Assembly (NCBI RefSeq): GCF_022682495.2
Contig: NC_071390.1
Coordinates: 171,393,220 to 171,457,219 of the forward strand
Origin: Desmodus rotundus
Taxonomy: Eukaryota > Chordata > Mammalia > Chiroptera > Phyllostomidae
Reading direction: 5' to 3'
DNA: 64,000 nt
Made by a program: the position numbers and the translations under genes. This document shows positions 44,881 to 56,155 of the stretch, piece by piece. The notes beneath the pieces were generated by a model, which saw nothing but the letters and a program-made list of their open reading frames with translations, was not told the origin of the DNA and ran no database searches. Position 1 is the first letter of the stretch, and every line of letters begins with the position of its first letter.

Positions 44881-46515
44881 TTAGTATGTGTAAATGGTAG
44901 ATCAGCTGGGAGATGGAAAATTTCTGATTAAATGACTGAATGGCATTGCTTTTTTCCTTCATTCTGTCTTCTACTACAAAATAGAATGTTGAATTAGCAA
45001 TTGTTTTCTCATAATTTTATAAGGATTTGAGTTTAGTATTAGTTTCTTTAACTTAAAAAAATGTTCATGTAACTGTATCAATGCATACTACTGAGTTTTA
45101 AAACAGTTTCATTAAACGAGAGCATCATCCCTTGCAGTTAAGGCTCAAAATATGCATTTTGTAAGGTTTAGAAGTTTTAACTTATAAAGTGAGACTTAAT
45201 CATTGGAAACATAAAAATTTTAAGTTTTTTATAACTTAGAATGGAAAACATACAAATTGTATCTATATTTAAAAAATTAATTATTTCCTTTTTCAACTTA
45301 CCACTTTTTGAATTTTAAGAATAATGAAAAATATTTGTCTCCTCTGTAGTATGTTAGAGTTTCATTTACATGCATAACTCACTGAGTCAATCAAAAACAG
45401 TAATTAAGAGAACTTAAAAAATAAAATGAATTATACTTGAGCCTCCTCATCTAACAAACAAAGAGAGTCAAATATTTTCCCTGAATATTGAAAACAAAAC
45501 ATGTTCAATTTTTTATTAGTAATTTGGTTCCAAGGTACAGGCCAAACAACTTCTAAGTCACTTCAATCTTGATGCCGTCATTACATCTCAATATTGCGTA
45601 TTACACAGGAGTCAAGTAGTTCAAATCTGCAGCTTAAATCTGTACAACAAAGTGGCTACAATCCCAGTTGAGACTCAGCATGACCTCCATTTGAAAGTGA
45701 ATGTCAACTCCCTCATTTACAAACGTTACTTTTCAGAAGTTCTTGAGCCTTCTAAAACTCTGTTTCTCCATCTACAGGACTGGACCAAAAATATACCACA
45801 TTACATTGTAGAAAGATATAACGAGGTGATACCTGCAAACTTTTAATCCTGTATTTGACACTTTCCTAAACAATTAATTATATCCATTATGGTGTATTAA
45901 TAAAAAATAATATAATGTTTCTGGAAACATTAGAATCTAAATGCCAGGCATGGCATTTAAGATGAGTATTTTTCCAAAAATGCTTCCTCTCAATAAGTGC
46001 ACACCTGTCCCTTTATACTAATATGTCAACTTTTACTCACTCTCCTAGGGGATAGTTTGAACAACTCACATCTGAGCATTCAGAAATAAAGAGTTCAAAG
46101 AATCCTATCTGGAGAACAAGAGAAATACATTTAAGTGGCTTCCTGCTTAGCTCTTATCTCTTTGTCCTGGGACTTCTAAAACTTCATCTTTGCATTAGTA
46201 AAAGCAAGCAAACAACCAAATGGAAAAAACTGGCCATTGTTGTAGAAAGAGGTCAGTGATTTTTAATGTAGCCAAGCAGCTTATTCCAATTTAATTTTTC
46301 ATAAATGCCGCCATCTAGTGTCCACTAACCCAACTTTTATCATTGACCTTAAAAATACGTGGTTAGTGTTCCCCAGTTTCCCAGAGGCAAAGAGCACCAG
46401 GTCAACGCACTTCATGTTTTCAAGTATTTTAAAAAGACTTCTGATACCTAAAATAACAAAGTAATGTTGAAGTGAGAAAATCATGGTAGCTAAACCCCAG
46501 CACTGTATGTTACTT
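44881..46515. other. AT-rich unique sequence
   Basis: No repeat family or coding signal recognised. Confidence 0.5.
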
Positions 46516-46519
46516 TTGC

Positions 46520-46552
46520 ATATTACAGTGTGTATGTAACACACTGTAATAT
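46520..46552. repeat. Perfect inverted repeat, 14-bp arms
   Basis: ATATTACAGTGTGT (46520-46533), 5-nt spacer ATGTA, ACACACTGTAATAT (46539-46552). It ends 11 bp before the mariner terminal repeat. Confidence 0.95.
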
Positions 46553-46563
46553 ACACACTGGTA

Positions 46564-47511
46564 TACCAGGTCTGTCCAGAAGGTATCCAGCCATGTGCTA
46601 TGAAAAATAGAGGAATTTATTGAAGAAGACACAAGATACAAGAAACATTGTACGTAGGACAATGACACCTCAGTTCCTTTCAAGGTAGGCACCTTGGGAC
46701 CTCACACAATTCTCCCAACATCTCTTCCACTGTTCAAAGCATTCTTCCAAAATACTTTGTTGGAATCGCCATCAGCTACCCCACTATATTTTCTTGAATC
46801 TCATTGATGGTATGAATTTCTTTCTTTTCAAAGGTGATTTTAGTTTTGGGAATAGCCAGAAGTTGCAGGGCGCCAAATCTGGGCCGTAGGGAGGTTCATC
46901 GGTAGCAGTTCAAAGCAAGTCATTTGCAACTGCAGCACGATGTTCCTTCTGTCTGGTAGCAGGAACTGCAGAATGAATTTTGCCGTGACATGTTTCATCA
47001 AAATCTCAGACAGGGTAGTTTTTGGAATCCCTGGATCAGCTTCTAGTTCTTGCACTGTCAGTCGACGATCTTCGTTGATTGTTACTGGTACACGTTCAAC
47101 ATTCTCAGGTGTTCTGCTTATTGAAGACCTTCCAGAATGTGGATCACTTTTAACAGATTCCTGGCCATCTTGGAAGCGTTTATGCCACACTTTTATTTCT
47201 GTTGCACTCATTGCATCATCCCCAAAAGCCTTCGGAATCATCCAAATAGTTTCCGTGGAGGAATGTTCAAGCTTAACACAAAATTTGATGCAGATTCATT
47301 GTTCCACTCACTCAGTCATTTTGAATGCATTGACCACACAGTACACATCCTCACTCAATGGCGTCTACCACCCCCACTGACTAGTACAGTGAAGTCATCA
47401 TTGTTCACACATGTGCATTCCAGTCCACTCTCCTCGGCTGTCTGGTTAGATGTTGGGCAAACTGTCTCGTTATGATAACAATGACTGGACTTTTTCTGGA
47501 CAGACTTTGTA
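46564..47511 (-). mobile_element. Mariner copy B, internally deleted
   Basis: About 948-bp element on the - strand with both ends. The left end (46564 on) reads TACCAGGTCTGTCCAGAAGG; the right end reads TTTTTCTGGACAGACTTTGTA, its approximate complement. A TA precedes the left end (46562-46563). The transposase reads from the right: a start region, then an N-terminal helix-turn-helix stretch (IKVWHKRFQDG; HSGRSSISRTPENV; LTVQELEADPGIPKTTLSEIL) and a linker (VTAKFILQFL). At about 46900 it jumps to the region of the third catalytic Asp, PYGPDLAPCNFWLFP. The middle of the catalytic domain is absent. Copy A (6017-6664) shares both flanks but lost a different part. Confidence 0.92.
46840..47300 (-). 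pseudogene. Mariner transposase remnant, N-terminal domain
   Basis: An uninterrupted 133-codon frame (46840-47241) covers the DNA-binding N-terminal half. Sequence in the same frame continues upstream to about 47290 beyond a stop (SASNFVLSLNIPPRKL), so it is not a complete protein start. The last 30 or so residues are out of frame with the original, because the deletion joint puts the GPDLAPCNF region in another frame. It cannot make active transposase: the first two catalytic Asp regions are missing. Confidence 0.85.
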
Positions 47512-47685
47512 TTACTCTGCAAAATATAAATGCACTGCAATTCTCCCTCTCTCCCTCCCTCCTTTTTTCTCTCTGTCCCTCCGGAAGCATTTTTAGAAAT
47601 GCTTTTCTCTTCATTGTATCCCTGGCTCTTAGCATACTTGTTACCACAGTTAGTGCTCAGTGAAATGCATCCTGCATATAAATCA
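47512..47685. other. Short unique segment
   Basis: CT-rich, possibly a short L2 terminus (CCTGGCTCTTAGCATACTTG...GTGCTCAGTG), too weak to name. Confidence 0.4.
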
Positions 47686-47689
47686 GGCC

Positions 47690-47900
47690 TAATGTTTATA
47701 TGCCAGGGACTGTTTGAAGCAGTTCTTACATATCATCTCATTTAATTCCTACAACCTTTGAGAAAGCTTCTGTTAGTGTTTCCTTTTACACTCAGGAAAC
47801 TGAAACCTAGGGAGGCTGAGTAAACTTTTCATGAACACATAGCTGGGAAGTGGCGGAGCCAGGATTTGATGTTAGTACAGACTGATTCAAGAGTTCTCAC
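47690..47900 (+). mobile_element. MIR SINE, sense
   Basis: ATGCCAGGGACTGTTTGAAGCAG, TCATCTCATTTAATTCCTACAACC, CTCAGGAAACTGAAACC and CATAGCTGGGAAGTGGCGGAGCCAGGATTTGA make a clear full MIR. Confidence 0.92.
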
Positions 47901-49015
47901 ATTCAACCATTTGTGGCCAATTATCAAACTTGCAAAAGTGGTTTAGCTCTCAGAATACCTACAACTCTGCACATACAGGGGTGGCCAAAAATAGATTTCA
48001 GTTGTTCCCATGGAAAAAGACATGCAGGTTATGCTTCTTACAACTTTATTAATTCAAAAGAATGTCTCAACACAGCTATAAACTTACCCAGTCTTGATGG
48101 ATAAATGAGAATTGAGAGGTAAACATGTTTGAAATTGTTTATCATCCTTGGAAGACATTATCACTTCTAAGAATTTAAAACATGCTGTGAAACTGAACCA
48201 CAACTATTGAGGGCAATTGAAACATGTTGTCACCGATTCTCAAAGTGGAAACATACATCTTGTTCTATCCCCAAAGTGAATAAACACTAATAGGTTAGAT
48301 GTTTGATTTCGAACTTTTCTAAATAAGTTGTTGCCTCTGCAACAGAAATTGCATGCAGAAACATGACAGCTTAACTACACAGGTGCTTTGCTTATTTAAA
48401 TTAGTGATTTATAAGTGTGATTTTAATTGCATCATATAGTTTGTTTTATTATATTAGTATGTTATGTGGAAAATATTTTTTTTGTTCTGATGTAAATATT
48501 TTTCCTTTTTCTTCTACACAGACAGACTCCTAAGCTTGGGTAACTCAGGTAAAAACTTGACATGAGATTATTAATGTTCAGCAATAGGTCACCCATCCAT
48601 CAGTTTCATACTGTGAACCTCTGTATAATTGACAAAGGGAAAATTGTGTGTATTTTGTCCTTGAATTTGAACAAATATACATTGTTAGGTTACTGAGCTA
48701 ATTTCCAAAATAAGAGAAGACCCAAAGGAAGGTACTAAGATACCAATGTTTCTGTATCCAGACGTTGTGAACGGCTGACTCAATTGCCTATGGAAACAGC
48801 AGTAGCCAAGGTGCTGATGGCTAATGGGACTTTCACTGATTGGTGTGATTAAAGATAGATCACTCTCAAGTCTATTTTTTCCCAAAGGAAAGCATTTCCT
48901 CTTAAAATTTCTTAATGCAATTTTTTATAAAAGTCATAATAAAAATGAATATAAGAACCAGGACTGAAAATTACATTAATAATTAAGAATATTCAAAAGC
49001 ACCCTAAGGGTAATA
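47901..49015. other. Unique sequence, nothing recognised
   Basis: No repeat or coding signal that I can support. Confidence 0.5.
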
Positions 49016-49019
49016 TCGG

Positions 49020-49160
49020 GTGACGTTTGTTGAATTCCAGAAGTGCTGAGTGCTTGTCTCCTACAAGATGTCCACACAATCCTTTATTTGTCAAATAAGA
49101 AAATGAGAGACGTGAAATGTTATGAGCTTTGTCTACATGCAAGTGCTAGAACCAAGAGAT
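49020..49160 (+). mobile_element. MIR SINE, sense, diverged
   Basis: AGTGCTGAGTGCTTGTCTCC, CACAATCCTTTATTTGTCAAATAAGAAAATGAGAGACG and AAGTGCTAGAACCAAGAG fit the MIR order. Confidence 0.6.
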
Positions 49161-50634
49161 CCATTTCTCAATACGATACACTTTTCACTACATAAAAAAG
49201 GAGCAATTGTTAAGTTCCTCAAAACCAAATCTTGCTAAAAGCAAACATTAAAGGGACAGTCGTGATGGAGTTAAATAGACCCAACAAGCATAAGACAACA
49301 GTAGGTAAGCAATCAAAACACAACCATCCATCATTCCTTCACGCAATTAATTATTCATTCAACACACACTGGGTATGATCTAACATTCTCACAAAAATAG
49401 ACCAAAATCCTTTTTTAAAAAAACCCTTACAAACGTGATTGCTAACTAACTGTAGCCGAATATACCAGATGTTAAAGTAATATCTACTACATAGCAAGGC
49501 TATGAGATGGCAGGGCTCTTTAAAAAAAACCCTGCCCAACAAACAAACAACAAAAAAAAAAACCCCACAACTTTTTCTTGCATTTATTTCTAGATCCTTT
49601 AAAGCAATTTATTACTTTATAATGGATTCTATGTATATTTGCCTCACTTAATTGTAGCACAGTTTGGCTCAAGTAGGTTTTTGATAAATGTTTATTAAAA
49701 AATAAGAACTTACTTTTCTGGGGAAAAGTCTCTTTTCCTCACTCCAGGTTCTCCCTCCTCCTTCCATTCCAGTAGGAAGACATCTATTGTCTCCGAATAT
49801 TCTTTACAAGACAGGAAATGCATATGAATAAAATTGCATGAAAAACAAATCAATGTGATTTTTTTCTCTCTTTGAAAAAAAGAAACAAAACACACTTTTC
49901 TGCTTGAACATACCCATGGCTTAAGCCAAGTCTGCATGATAATGTGCTTCCGGAGAGCCTATTTTGTTTCATTTTTACCAGCTTTAGAACTGAACCACCC
50001 AAATCAATCATCTATATCCGATCAATTGTCCATATAATAGACATGTTGCATTATGTAGATCAGGTCTAAAAAAATAAAATCAGAAACTGCCTTTCTATAT
50101 GCTGGGTATAATTTGTAGTTGAATGGATTGGGAAACCTTACTTTATAGTATTGCTGAACCAGTATTAAGAATATAAATGCAAATTCTCAATTAAACATTT
50201 TCTCCAAGCCAAATCCAAAAGCAAAGATTATGTATAGTAGTATTCACAGGCAATTTACCAATTAAAACCTGCTATGAAAACCAACGTTTTCCCCCTATGT
50301 CTATGGTTATAATCTTTCAGTTTATAACCTGAAGGGAACAATACTAATTAGAGTTGCTGAGTAGATTTTAACATTCTCTTCTAACGTAAAGATATAAAAA
50401 GATACCTGAAATTATACTTGCATCTCATGTTGTTGCTTCATACACATTCATAAAGCAAGATATTTTCATTGTCTAAGTTGGACTTAATGTGGATGTGATT
50501 TACAGTCATATGAAACAAATTAATTGCAGAGGCATAATTGGACCAAAATAATGTGGCTGGGGAGAGAACCAAAGACAATGAAGGCAGAACATTCTATGGA
50601 ATTTCAGTTATGTCATTGTTTGGGTTAGGTTTTT
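49161..50634. other. AT-rich unique sequence
   Basis: Poly-A and CAAACAAAC tracts near 49540-49560. No gene or repeat family recognised. Confidence 0.5.
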
Positions 50635-51032
50635 TTAATACTCACCCGAGGACACTTTTTCATTGCTTTTAGAAAGAGAAGATGGCTGGTTCGATTCCCA
50701 GTTGGGGAACGTGCCTGGATTGCTGGCCAGGTCCCCACTAAGGGGCGCACAAGAGGCAACCACACATTGATGTTTCTCTCCCTCTCACTCTCCCTCCCTT
50801 CCTCTCTCTAAATACAAAATAAATAAAATGTTTTTTTAAAAAAAGAAAGAGAGGATGGAAGAGAGAGAAACATCGATGTGAGACAGAAAGATTGATTGGT
50901 TGCTTCCTGTGCGTGCCTGGACCAGGGATCAAACTCACAGCCTTGGTATGAGCCCTAACTGGGAATCGAGCCCTCAGCATTTCACTTATGACATGATGCC
51001 CCAACCAACAGAGCCACACTAGCCAGGGCACA
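50635..51032 (-). mobile_element. VES-type SINE, antisense, split by a later SINE
   Basis: The older SINE of a nested pair. Part 1 (50635-50685) is the complement of its tail and pyrimidine block (GAGGACACTTTTTCATTGCTTTTAG). Part 2 (50844-51032) continues AGAGAGAGAAACATCGATGTGAG, GATTGATTGGTTGC, the complement of the B-box region, and the head complement CACACTAGCCAGGGC. GGTTAGGTTTTT (50623-50634) and GGTTAGATTTTT (51033-51044) look like its target duplication with one mismatch. Confidence 0.88.
50686..50843 (+). mobile_element. VES-type SINE, 5'-truncated, nested in another VES
   Basis: 158-bp insert in sense orientation. It begins at its B box (GGTTCGATTCC, 50688-50698), having lost the A box half. 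It then runs GGATTGCTGGCCAGGTCCCC, AGAGGCAACCACACATTGATG, TTTCTCTCCCTCTCACTCTC and AAATAAATAAAATG. The duplication is AGAAAGAGAAGATGG (50671-50685) and AGAAAGAGAGGATGG (50844-50858). This proves it jumped into the older antisense SINE. Confidence 0.93.
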
Positions 51033-51044
51033 GGTTAGATTTTT

Positions 51045-51960
51045 GTCAGCCAGAAGATTTTCAAATTTATATTCCTGCAAAACAAATACTTCCTGAGTTA
51101 ATATTTTATAGTTCATGTGTTTCAGGAAAAATCATATGCATGTATAGCTTTTGAAAAATTACATATATACACACATACATGTTTAAATGCATACATGCAT
51201 AAATGTCCCTGTATACTTATATTAGTTTAAAATCCTATGTTATCATATACCATAGCCTGTTACATTTCCTACAGTTACCTCCACCTCCGTCCCTGTAACA
51301 TTTAGATAACATTGAACAGATACACTGAGACTCTAGAGGGAGTGAGTCCTATGCCAGTTCTATCAGGGGTTGATGAATAAAGGGGAATGCTGCAGACGGT
51401 AAGATATACCCCCTCCTAACCATGCCGCATTCAAGCTTCATTTGGGCATTCGGTAAATTGATTAGTGACTACTGCTATTTTCTATATTACAAGTTGTACA
51501 TTATGAATCCACAGTAAAAATGCTTTGGCTGTCACTCTGAATGATATGAGATGCCTTTGGAGGATTTTAAACAGAAGATTGATATGAATTGATTTGTATT
51601 TTGAAAGGATCACTAGTTGTTATATGGAAAACAGAATGTAGGCTCACAGAGTTAGGAGGCTCTGAAAATAGTGCTAGCACATGTGATAGTGGCTTGAATT
51701 CGTAGCAATAACCATAGCTGACCATCCTCTTTCTAAAAAGGAATGGCATTAACCCACAGGTTATTAACTGAATTCAAAAGGAAGAGAGTCTGAAAGTTTC
51801 CAAATCATAAGACTGATGTAACCGATCAGCCCTGAAGTCACGACATCACAGAAAATCTCAGCGAAAGAAAATGAGTGAGCAAATGCATTTATGATTACAG
51901 AGGCAAATGTTTGTCCCATGTCCTTCAAAGGGTAAGAAAATCACAAAATTATAGGAAATT
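51045..51960. other. Unique sequence with weak L2 trace
   Basis: CATACATG-type tract at about 51165-51205. Antisense L2-like GGAGGATTTTAAACAGAAGATTGATATGA...AAAGGATCACTAG at about 51555-51615 is short and diverged. No coding signal. Confidence 0.45.
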
Positions 51961-52012
51961 ATTCAGATAATTTGTTTATAATTCAGATAATTTATTATTC
52001 AGATAATTTGTC
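51961..52012 (+). repeat. Tandem repeat, three copies of ATTCAGATAATTTxTT
   Basis: Copies at 51961-51980 (20 bp), 51981-51996 (16 bp) and 51997-52012 (16 bp). The first carries an extra TATA. Confidence 0.95.
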
Positions 52013-52400
52013 ATTTGTTTCAATATCAGAAAATTGATTCATGTCATTCATTTCTTCAGTTATAAAAAGCTACATCTAGTTGAATGTATAAAACATTTAA
52101 TAAAATGTATCCTCCATGTCTAAATAAAGTTAGCGAAATAAGAATAAAATGATATCTCCTTATAAGAAGGAAGAAAATCTATCTCAGATTTTGAAAGCTA
52201 ATACAAAGTATGAATAACGCTATATGGGCAGTCGCATTAGAGTCAGACTCAAGGAAAAATCCAAGGATGCCTAATGTCATTACTGGTAGTTAGTGAGTTT
52301 TGTGACTTGTGGCTAATCCTTCAGCATCGGAATGGAATAGGGAAAAATCTATGCAATAGTTTACAAAGTTACTCTTAAAATGTAAAAATCACAACAAAAG
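52013..52400. other. Unique sequence, nothing recognised
   Basis: Ends with the left target duplication of the following SINE. Confidence 0.5.
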
Positions 52401-52598
52401 GCCCTGGCCAGTAGCACAGTGGGTTAGAGTGTCTGCTTCCTGATACACCAGGGCTGCGGGTTAGTCTCTGGTGAGGACACACGCAAGAATCAACCAGTGA
52501 ATGCGTGAACTCGCGGAAGGGCAAATCAATGCTTCTCTCTCCTGCTCTCTTGCTCTGTCTCCCTTCTTCTCTATGAAATCAGTAAATAAAAAGTTTTC
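52401..52598 (+). mobile_element. VES-type SINE, sense
   Basis: Head GCCCTGGCCAGTAGCACAGTGG (A-box-like TAGCACAGTGG), then GGGTTAGTCTCTGG in the B-box position (degraded), then GAATCAACCAGTGAATGC. The pyrimidine block is TGCTTCTCTCTCCTGCTCTC and the tail AGTAAATAAAAAG. Target duplication: AAATCACAACAAAA (52386-52399) and AAATCATAACAAAT (52599-52612), 12 of 14 matching. The head resembles a distinct VES subtype. Confidence 0.9.
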
Positions 52599-52699
52599 AA
52601 ATCATAACAAATAATTGAGAGCAATTTAGTAGTATTGCAATTTTGGAAATTAATAATTGTATAATTATAACATATAATTGTACAATAAATCATAACTAT

Positions 52700-53370
52700 C
52701 TAATAATATGAATGTATCCAAATATGCAAACTTCTCCATCATTAGAAAAATGCAAACTTAACAATGATATGCCTCTTTCACTGAGTTGACGGGCTTTGTC
52801 TTAATGATAATAAAATCCTGTTTAAGGAAATTCGTGCTTTTAGTCATTGCTGATGGCAGTATAAATTATTTAACAATTCCTGCAGCAATTTAACAATATA
52901 AATGAAACACTTCAACTCTGACACTTCCTTTATCTATCAATGTCATTTCTACATAAACCTCTTACAAAATCAGTCATAGGTGCAATCAAACATATAGGCA
53001 AAAAAATCGTTTTCACATCATTAATTAGGACAATACGCAGTTCTGTCAAAATAAAACAAAGCATCAATGTTCTAAAAAGGAAAATGGCTCATAAATTATA
53101 ACAAACCCATATGATGGAATATCATGCAGCCATTAAAAACTAAATGAGGAAGAAATTTCAGTAAATTGGACATTTTCATGATATATTAAGTTTGTATAAA
53201 CTGGTTTCCATGTAATAACATCTAGACTATAAACCAAATCAACTGTTTTCTAATCAAATTTAAGAAATCATCAACACATATTCCAAAATGTTATCATTGA
53301 TTCTCTCTAGGCAGTACAGTTCTGGTATGTTTTTTTCTGCTCTTTACTCTTAAGAATTAAAAAAAAATCT
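52700..53370 (+). mobile_element. Old L1 3' region, sense
   Basis: GATGGCAGTATAAATTATTTAACAATTCCTGC, then ACCCATATGATGGAATATCATGCAGCCATTAAAAAC is the characteristic L1 3' UTR block. Then ATGATATATTAAG and TGGTTTCCATGTAATAAC. Diverged. Confidence 0.75.
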
Positions 53371-53555
53371 TTGACAAGATGCATATATTATTTATGAATC
53401 ATATGAAAATAGAGCATTTAATTTATTTTAAAATAATCCAATTAAAGATGGTTTTGATGCCAAAGGAGAAAGGAAGAAAAAGAGTCTTAATTACTGAACC
53501 AATCTCTCTTTAGAAAGGCTTCTGGCCCATTCAGCCTTCCCACAAGTATTGATTG
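53371..53555. other. Unique sequence
   Basis: Nothing recognised. Confidence 0.5.
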
Positions 53556-53559
53556 ACTC

Positions 53560-53890
53560 TATTCCATTTAATTCATAAGCTAGACACAAGGCCTTCAAAG
53601 ATGAGTTCATCTCAGTCACTGTCTCCGAAGTCTCATAGATCAGTGAAGGAACCTGACAGGCACAATGTTGTGTGATTGCACTGAGTTGGGTATGAATGTG
53701 GCATTAAAGGGCACGAAGGGGCATATGAAGCTGCCTGGGGAAGTAGGATGTAAGAAACGGCTTCCTAGACTAGTGAGTGATCTTGAAATCAGTTTTAGAA
53801 GACAAGCAAGAATTTTCCACATAGAAATATTGGACAACGTCATTCTAGGAAAGAGCACAGCATGAGAAAAATGTAGAGAAGAATGGTTTG
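53560..53890 (-). mobile_element. L2 fragment, antisense
   Basis: AGACACAAGGCCTTCAAAGATGAG, then GAAGTAGGATGTAAGAAACGG...TTAGAAGACAAGCAAG and GAAAGAGCACAGCATGAG follow antisense L2 weakly. Confidence 0.45.
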
Positions 53891-53999
53891 AATCTTATGG
53901 TTGTTCATTATCTCTACCTTGTTATATTTGTTTATATAAAGTCTGATGTGGACCAAAGTCCTATATACGAAACTAATTAAAGTAGTACCTCCATAGTTT
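53891..53999. other. Short unique segment
   Basis: Nothing recognised. Confidence 0.5.
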
Positions 54000-54300
54000 C
54001 CATAGCTCCTTTATGGCATGGCTTGCAAAGAAGACCCTTTATAATTTTGACCCTTCCTAACACAGTCTCCTTTTGCAGGACTTCCATATGCCTGGGGGTG
54101 ACAGCCACCACAGTGCACTACTCCATACCTCCCAAACGTGTCATGGTAGTTCATTCTCATTACCTCCTGCATCTTACTCTTTTCACAGAACAGTTCCAGA
54201 ATACCACAGTTGTCATAAGATACCCTTGTTTTATGCTTTCGTGGCCTCGTGTGTTGTAGTAATGCTAAGTATCTTATGTCATCTTGAGTGATCATGTCTC
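54000..54300 (+). mobile_element. L2 fragment, sense
   Basis: TATGGCATGGCTTGCAAAG, GACCCTTCCTAACACAGTC, CACAGTGCACTACTCCATACC and CTTTTCACAGAACAGTTCCAGAATACC fit the L2 middle ('...CACTGGCCTTC...'). The overlapping antisense 94-codon frame is incidental. Confidence 0.5.
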
Positions 54301-56040
54301 ATCCAATGAGTCCAGCATTCAGCTTTGAAGACAAATCAGGATAAAATGACTGTCAGGTTTTATCTATCTAAGAAATCAAGAGCCAGAAATAAGATTGAAA
54401 TAAAATATTTTGTCAAATCCCCAAATGATGTCAATTATAAAAATTAGACTAAGCTTCAAAAATAAAACAAAAAAGTCAAAAACCAGTTCAAACTGAAACC
54501 AGATACATTCATTTAAAAAATGATTTTACTGAACTGATACAATAGAAACTACTATCCTAAAAAAATATATTTTATTTCAACCAGAACAGTAGTAAATAAA
54601 TCATGGCCATACTATGTTGTAAGCACAAAATTCAGGGCTTTGTTTGATGCTCTCTCTTGCCTTACAAATAAAAATAGAATGACTACCTATTTTATCAAAC
54701 CCCATCCTCCATGGTCCCAGTAAGTAATGACCAGAGAATGAGGGTGTGTTTCTTCTCCCAAAGGGAAAGGCTTTCTGCTGAGCAGCCCCAAGAACCTGTC
54801 CATCTCCTGAATTTTATCTCTTATGTATCCAGCCATCTTGTAACCCAAATCATCAAATAAAGGCATGCTAAAAGAGGACCCACTCTTAAGACATTCCTGT
54901 TTGCATGGTTGCAAAATATTCTTAAAAGAACACAAGAAGCAGAGGGCCACACAGCAGGAATTGAAGATACGGGGTTATCTGTCCTTGTTACAAGAGGATT
55001 TCTATCCCACCCTTCAGGATCCTAGCCTCTGTGAACCAATAAGTTATGTCAGCTGCACAGGCATTACAAGAGGCTTTGAGTAAAAGATGGAACTCTCTTT
55101 TTCCCAAGCTTAGAAACAGTTCTGGGAGCTAACTGAGGCTCAGAGTATGCACTTTGCATATGTATATTTCTAATGATGCTGACCACAGGGTTTTGGAGAG
55201 AGCAGCAAGTCAATAAATGTTGAATGAATAAGTAAGTGAATTAATGGCTACATTATCTTTAATGAAGCACAATTTGATATAAGTCTGGGAAGTGAGCTAT
55301 CACTTCTAATCAATAATATCACGTAAAATCCCCATAGCTAAAACTTGCTATACCAAGCAAAAGTTACATATGGACATAAGCTTTGTATCATAAACTATAT
55401 CTATATGGATTTATGTGTCAAAATGTATGACAGAGACCTTAACCAAGACAGGAGTCAGGAGAGACTGTAGGAGGAGCTCTCACACCCTCCGTCCATTCCA
55501 AAAGTCCTACAGGAAGAACTCTATGGTTGGAACTCTTTATCTGTGAAAGAGTTGACCATCTCGTTTTCTTTCAGAATTACTCTTGGGAACAGGGCAGAGA
55601 ACTAGGAAAAGAGGCCCCACAGCTTCTAGAGAAGAAAGGATTTGTGATGAACTCAATGGAACCTTTGGCAGGAACTTTAAGAAAGACTTTGGTCTTTCTG
55701 ACTGCCAGATTAAACAAAGTAAAGGATGTCGTTTATTTTACTTCAGTCAGCTCAGTTGATTCATAATACTAGTGGCAAAAGCATCTGAGAGGAATGGGTC
55801 AGGGATCACTAATCCTTCCTTAGCGGCTTTATTATCTTATTAGATTTAAGCTAAAGGGAAAACAATCCGATAAGCAGCCAAGATACTTACAGAGAATTAA
55901 AATGCTTTCTGAGATTATTTGAGACTGAACATAGTTTCAATTTTAGCTTAAAACAACAAACCACTTTTCTTCCATTAAGTTGAATAAAAGAACTGGGTAA
56001 TGTGTATTAAAATGTGAAAATATTTGGAATTTATAATCAC
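54301..56040. other. Unique sequence, nothing recognised
   Basis: Frames of 72-87 codons at 54687-55083 and 79 codons at 55527-55766 lack recognisable domains. A short AATAAATGTTGAATGAATAAG end near 55212 may be an L2 or MIR terminus. Confidence 0.5.
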
Positions 56041-56044
56041 CTTC

Positions 56045-56155
56045 ACAACCATTGAAATAATCTCCTAATTGGTCTCCCAGTTTCCCAATCCTCTTTTGCC
56101 AGCATTGGTCACACTTCTGTTCACCATCCTCTCCTGGCTACAAACTGCTTACAGA
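56045..56155 (+). mobile_element. L2 fragment, sense
   Basis: CCTAATTGGTCTCCCAGTTTCCCAATCC is the L2 'CTAACTGGTCTCCCTGCTTCC' block, followed by CACACTTCTGTTCACCATCC. Confidence 0.65.

Noticed and set aside
46940..47380. 146-codon + strand frame
   Set aside because: It is the antisense shadow of the mariner transposase remnant.
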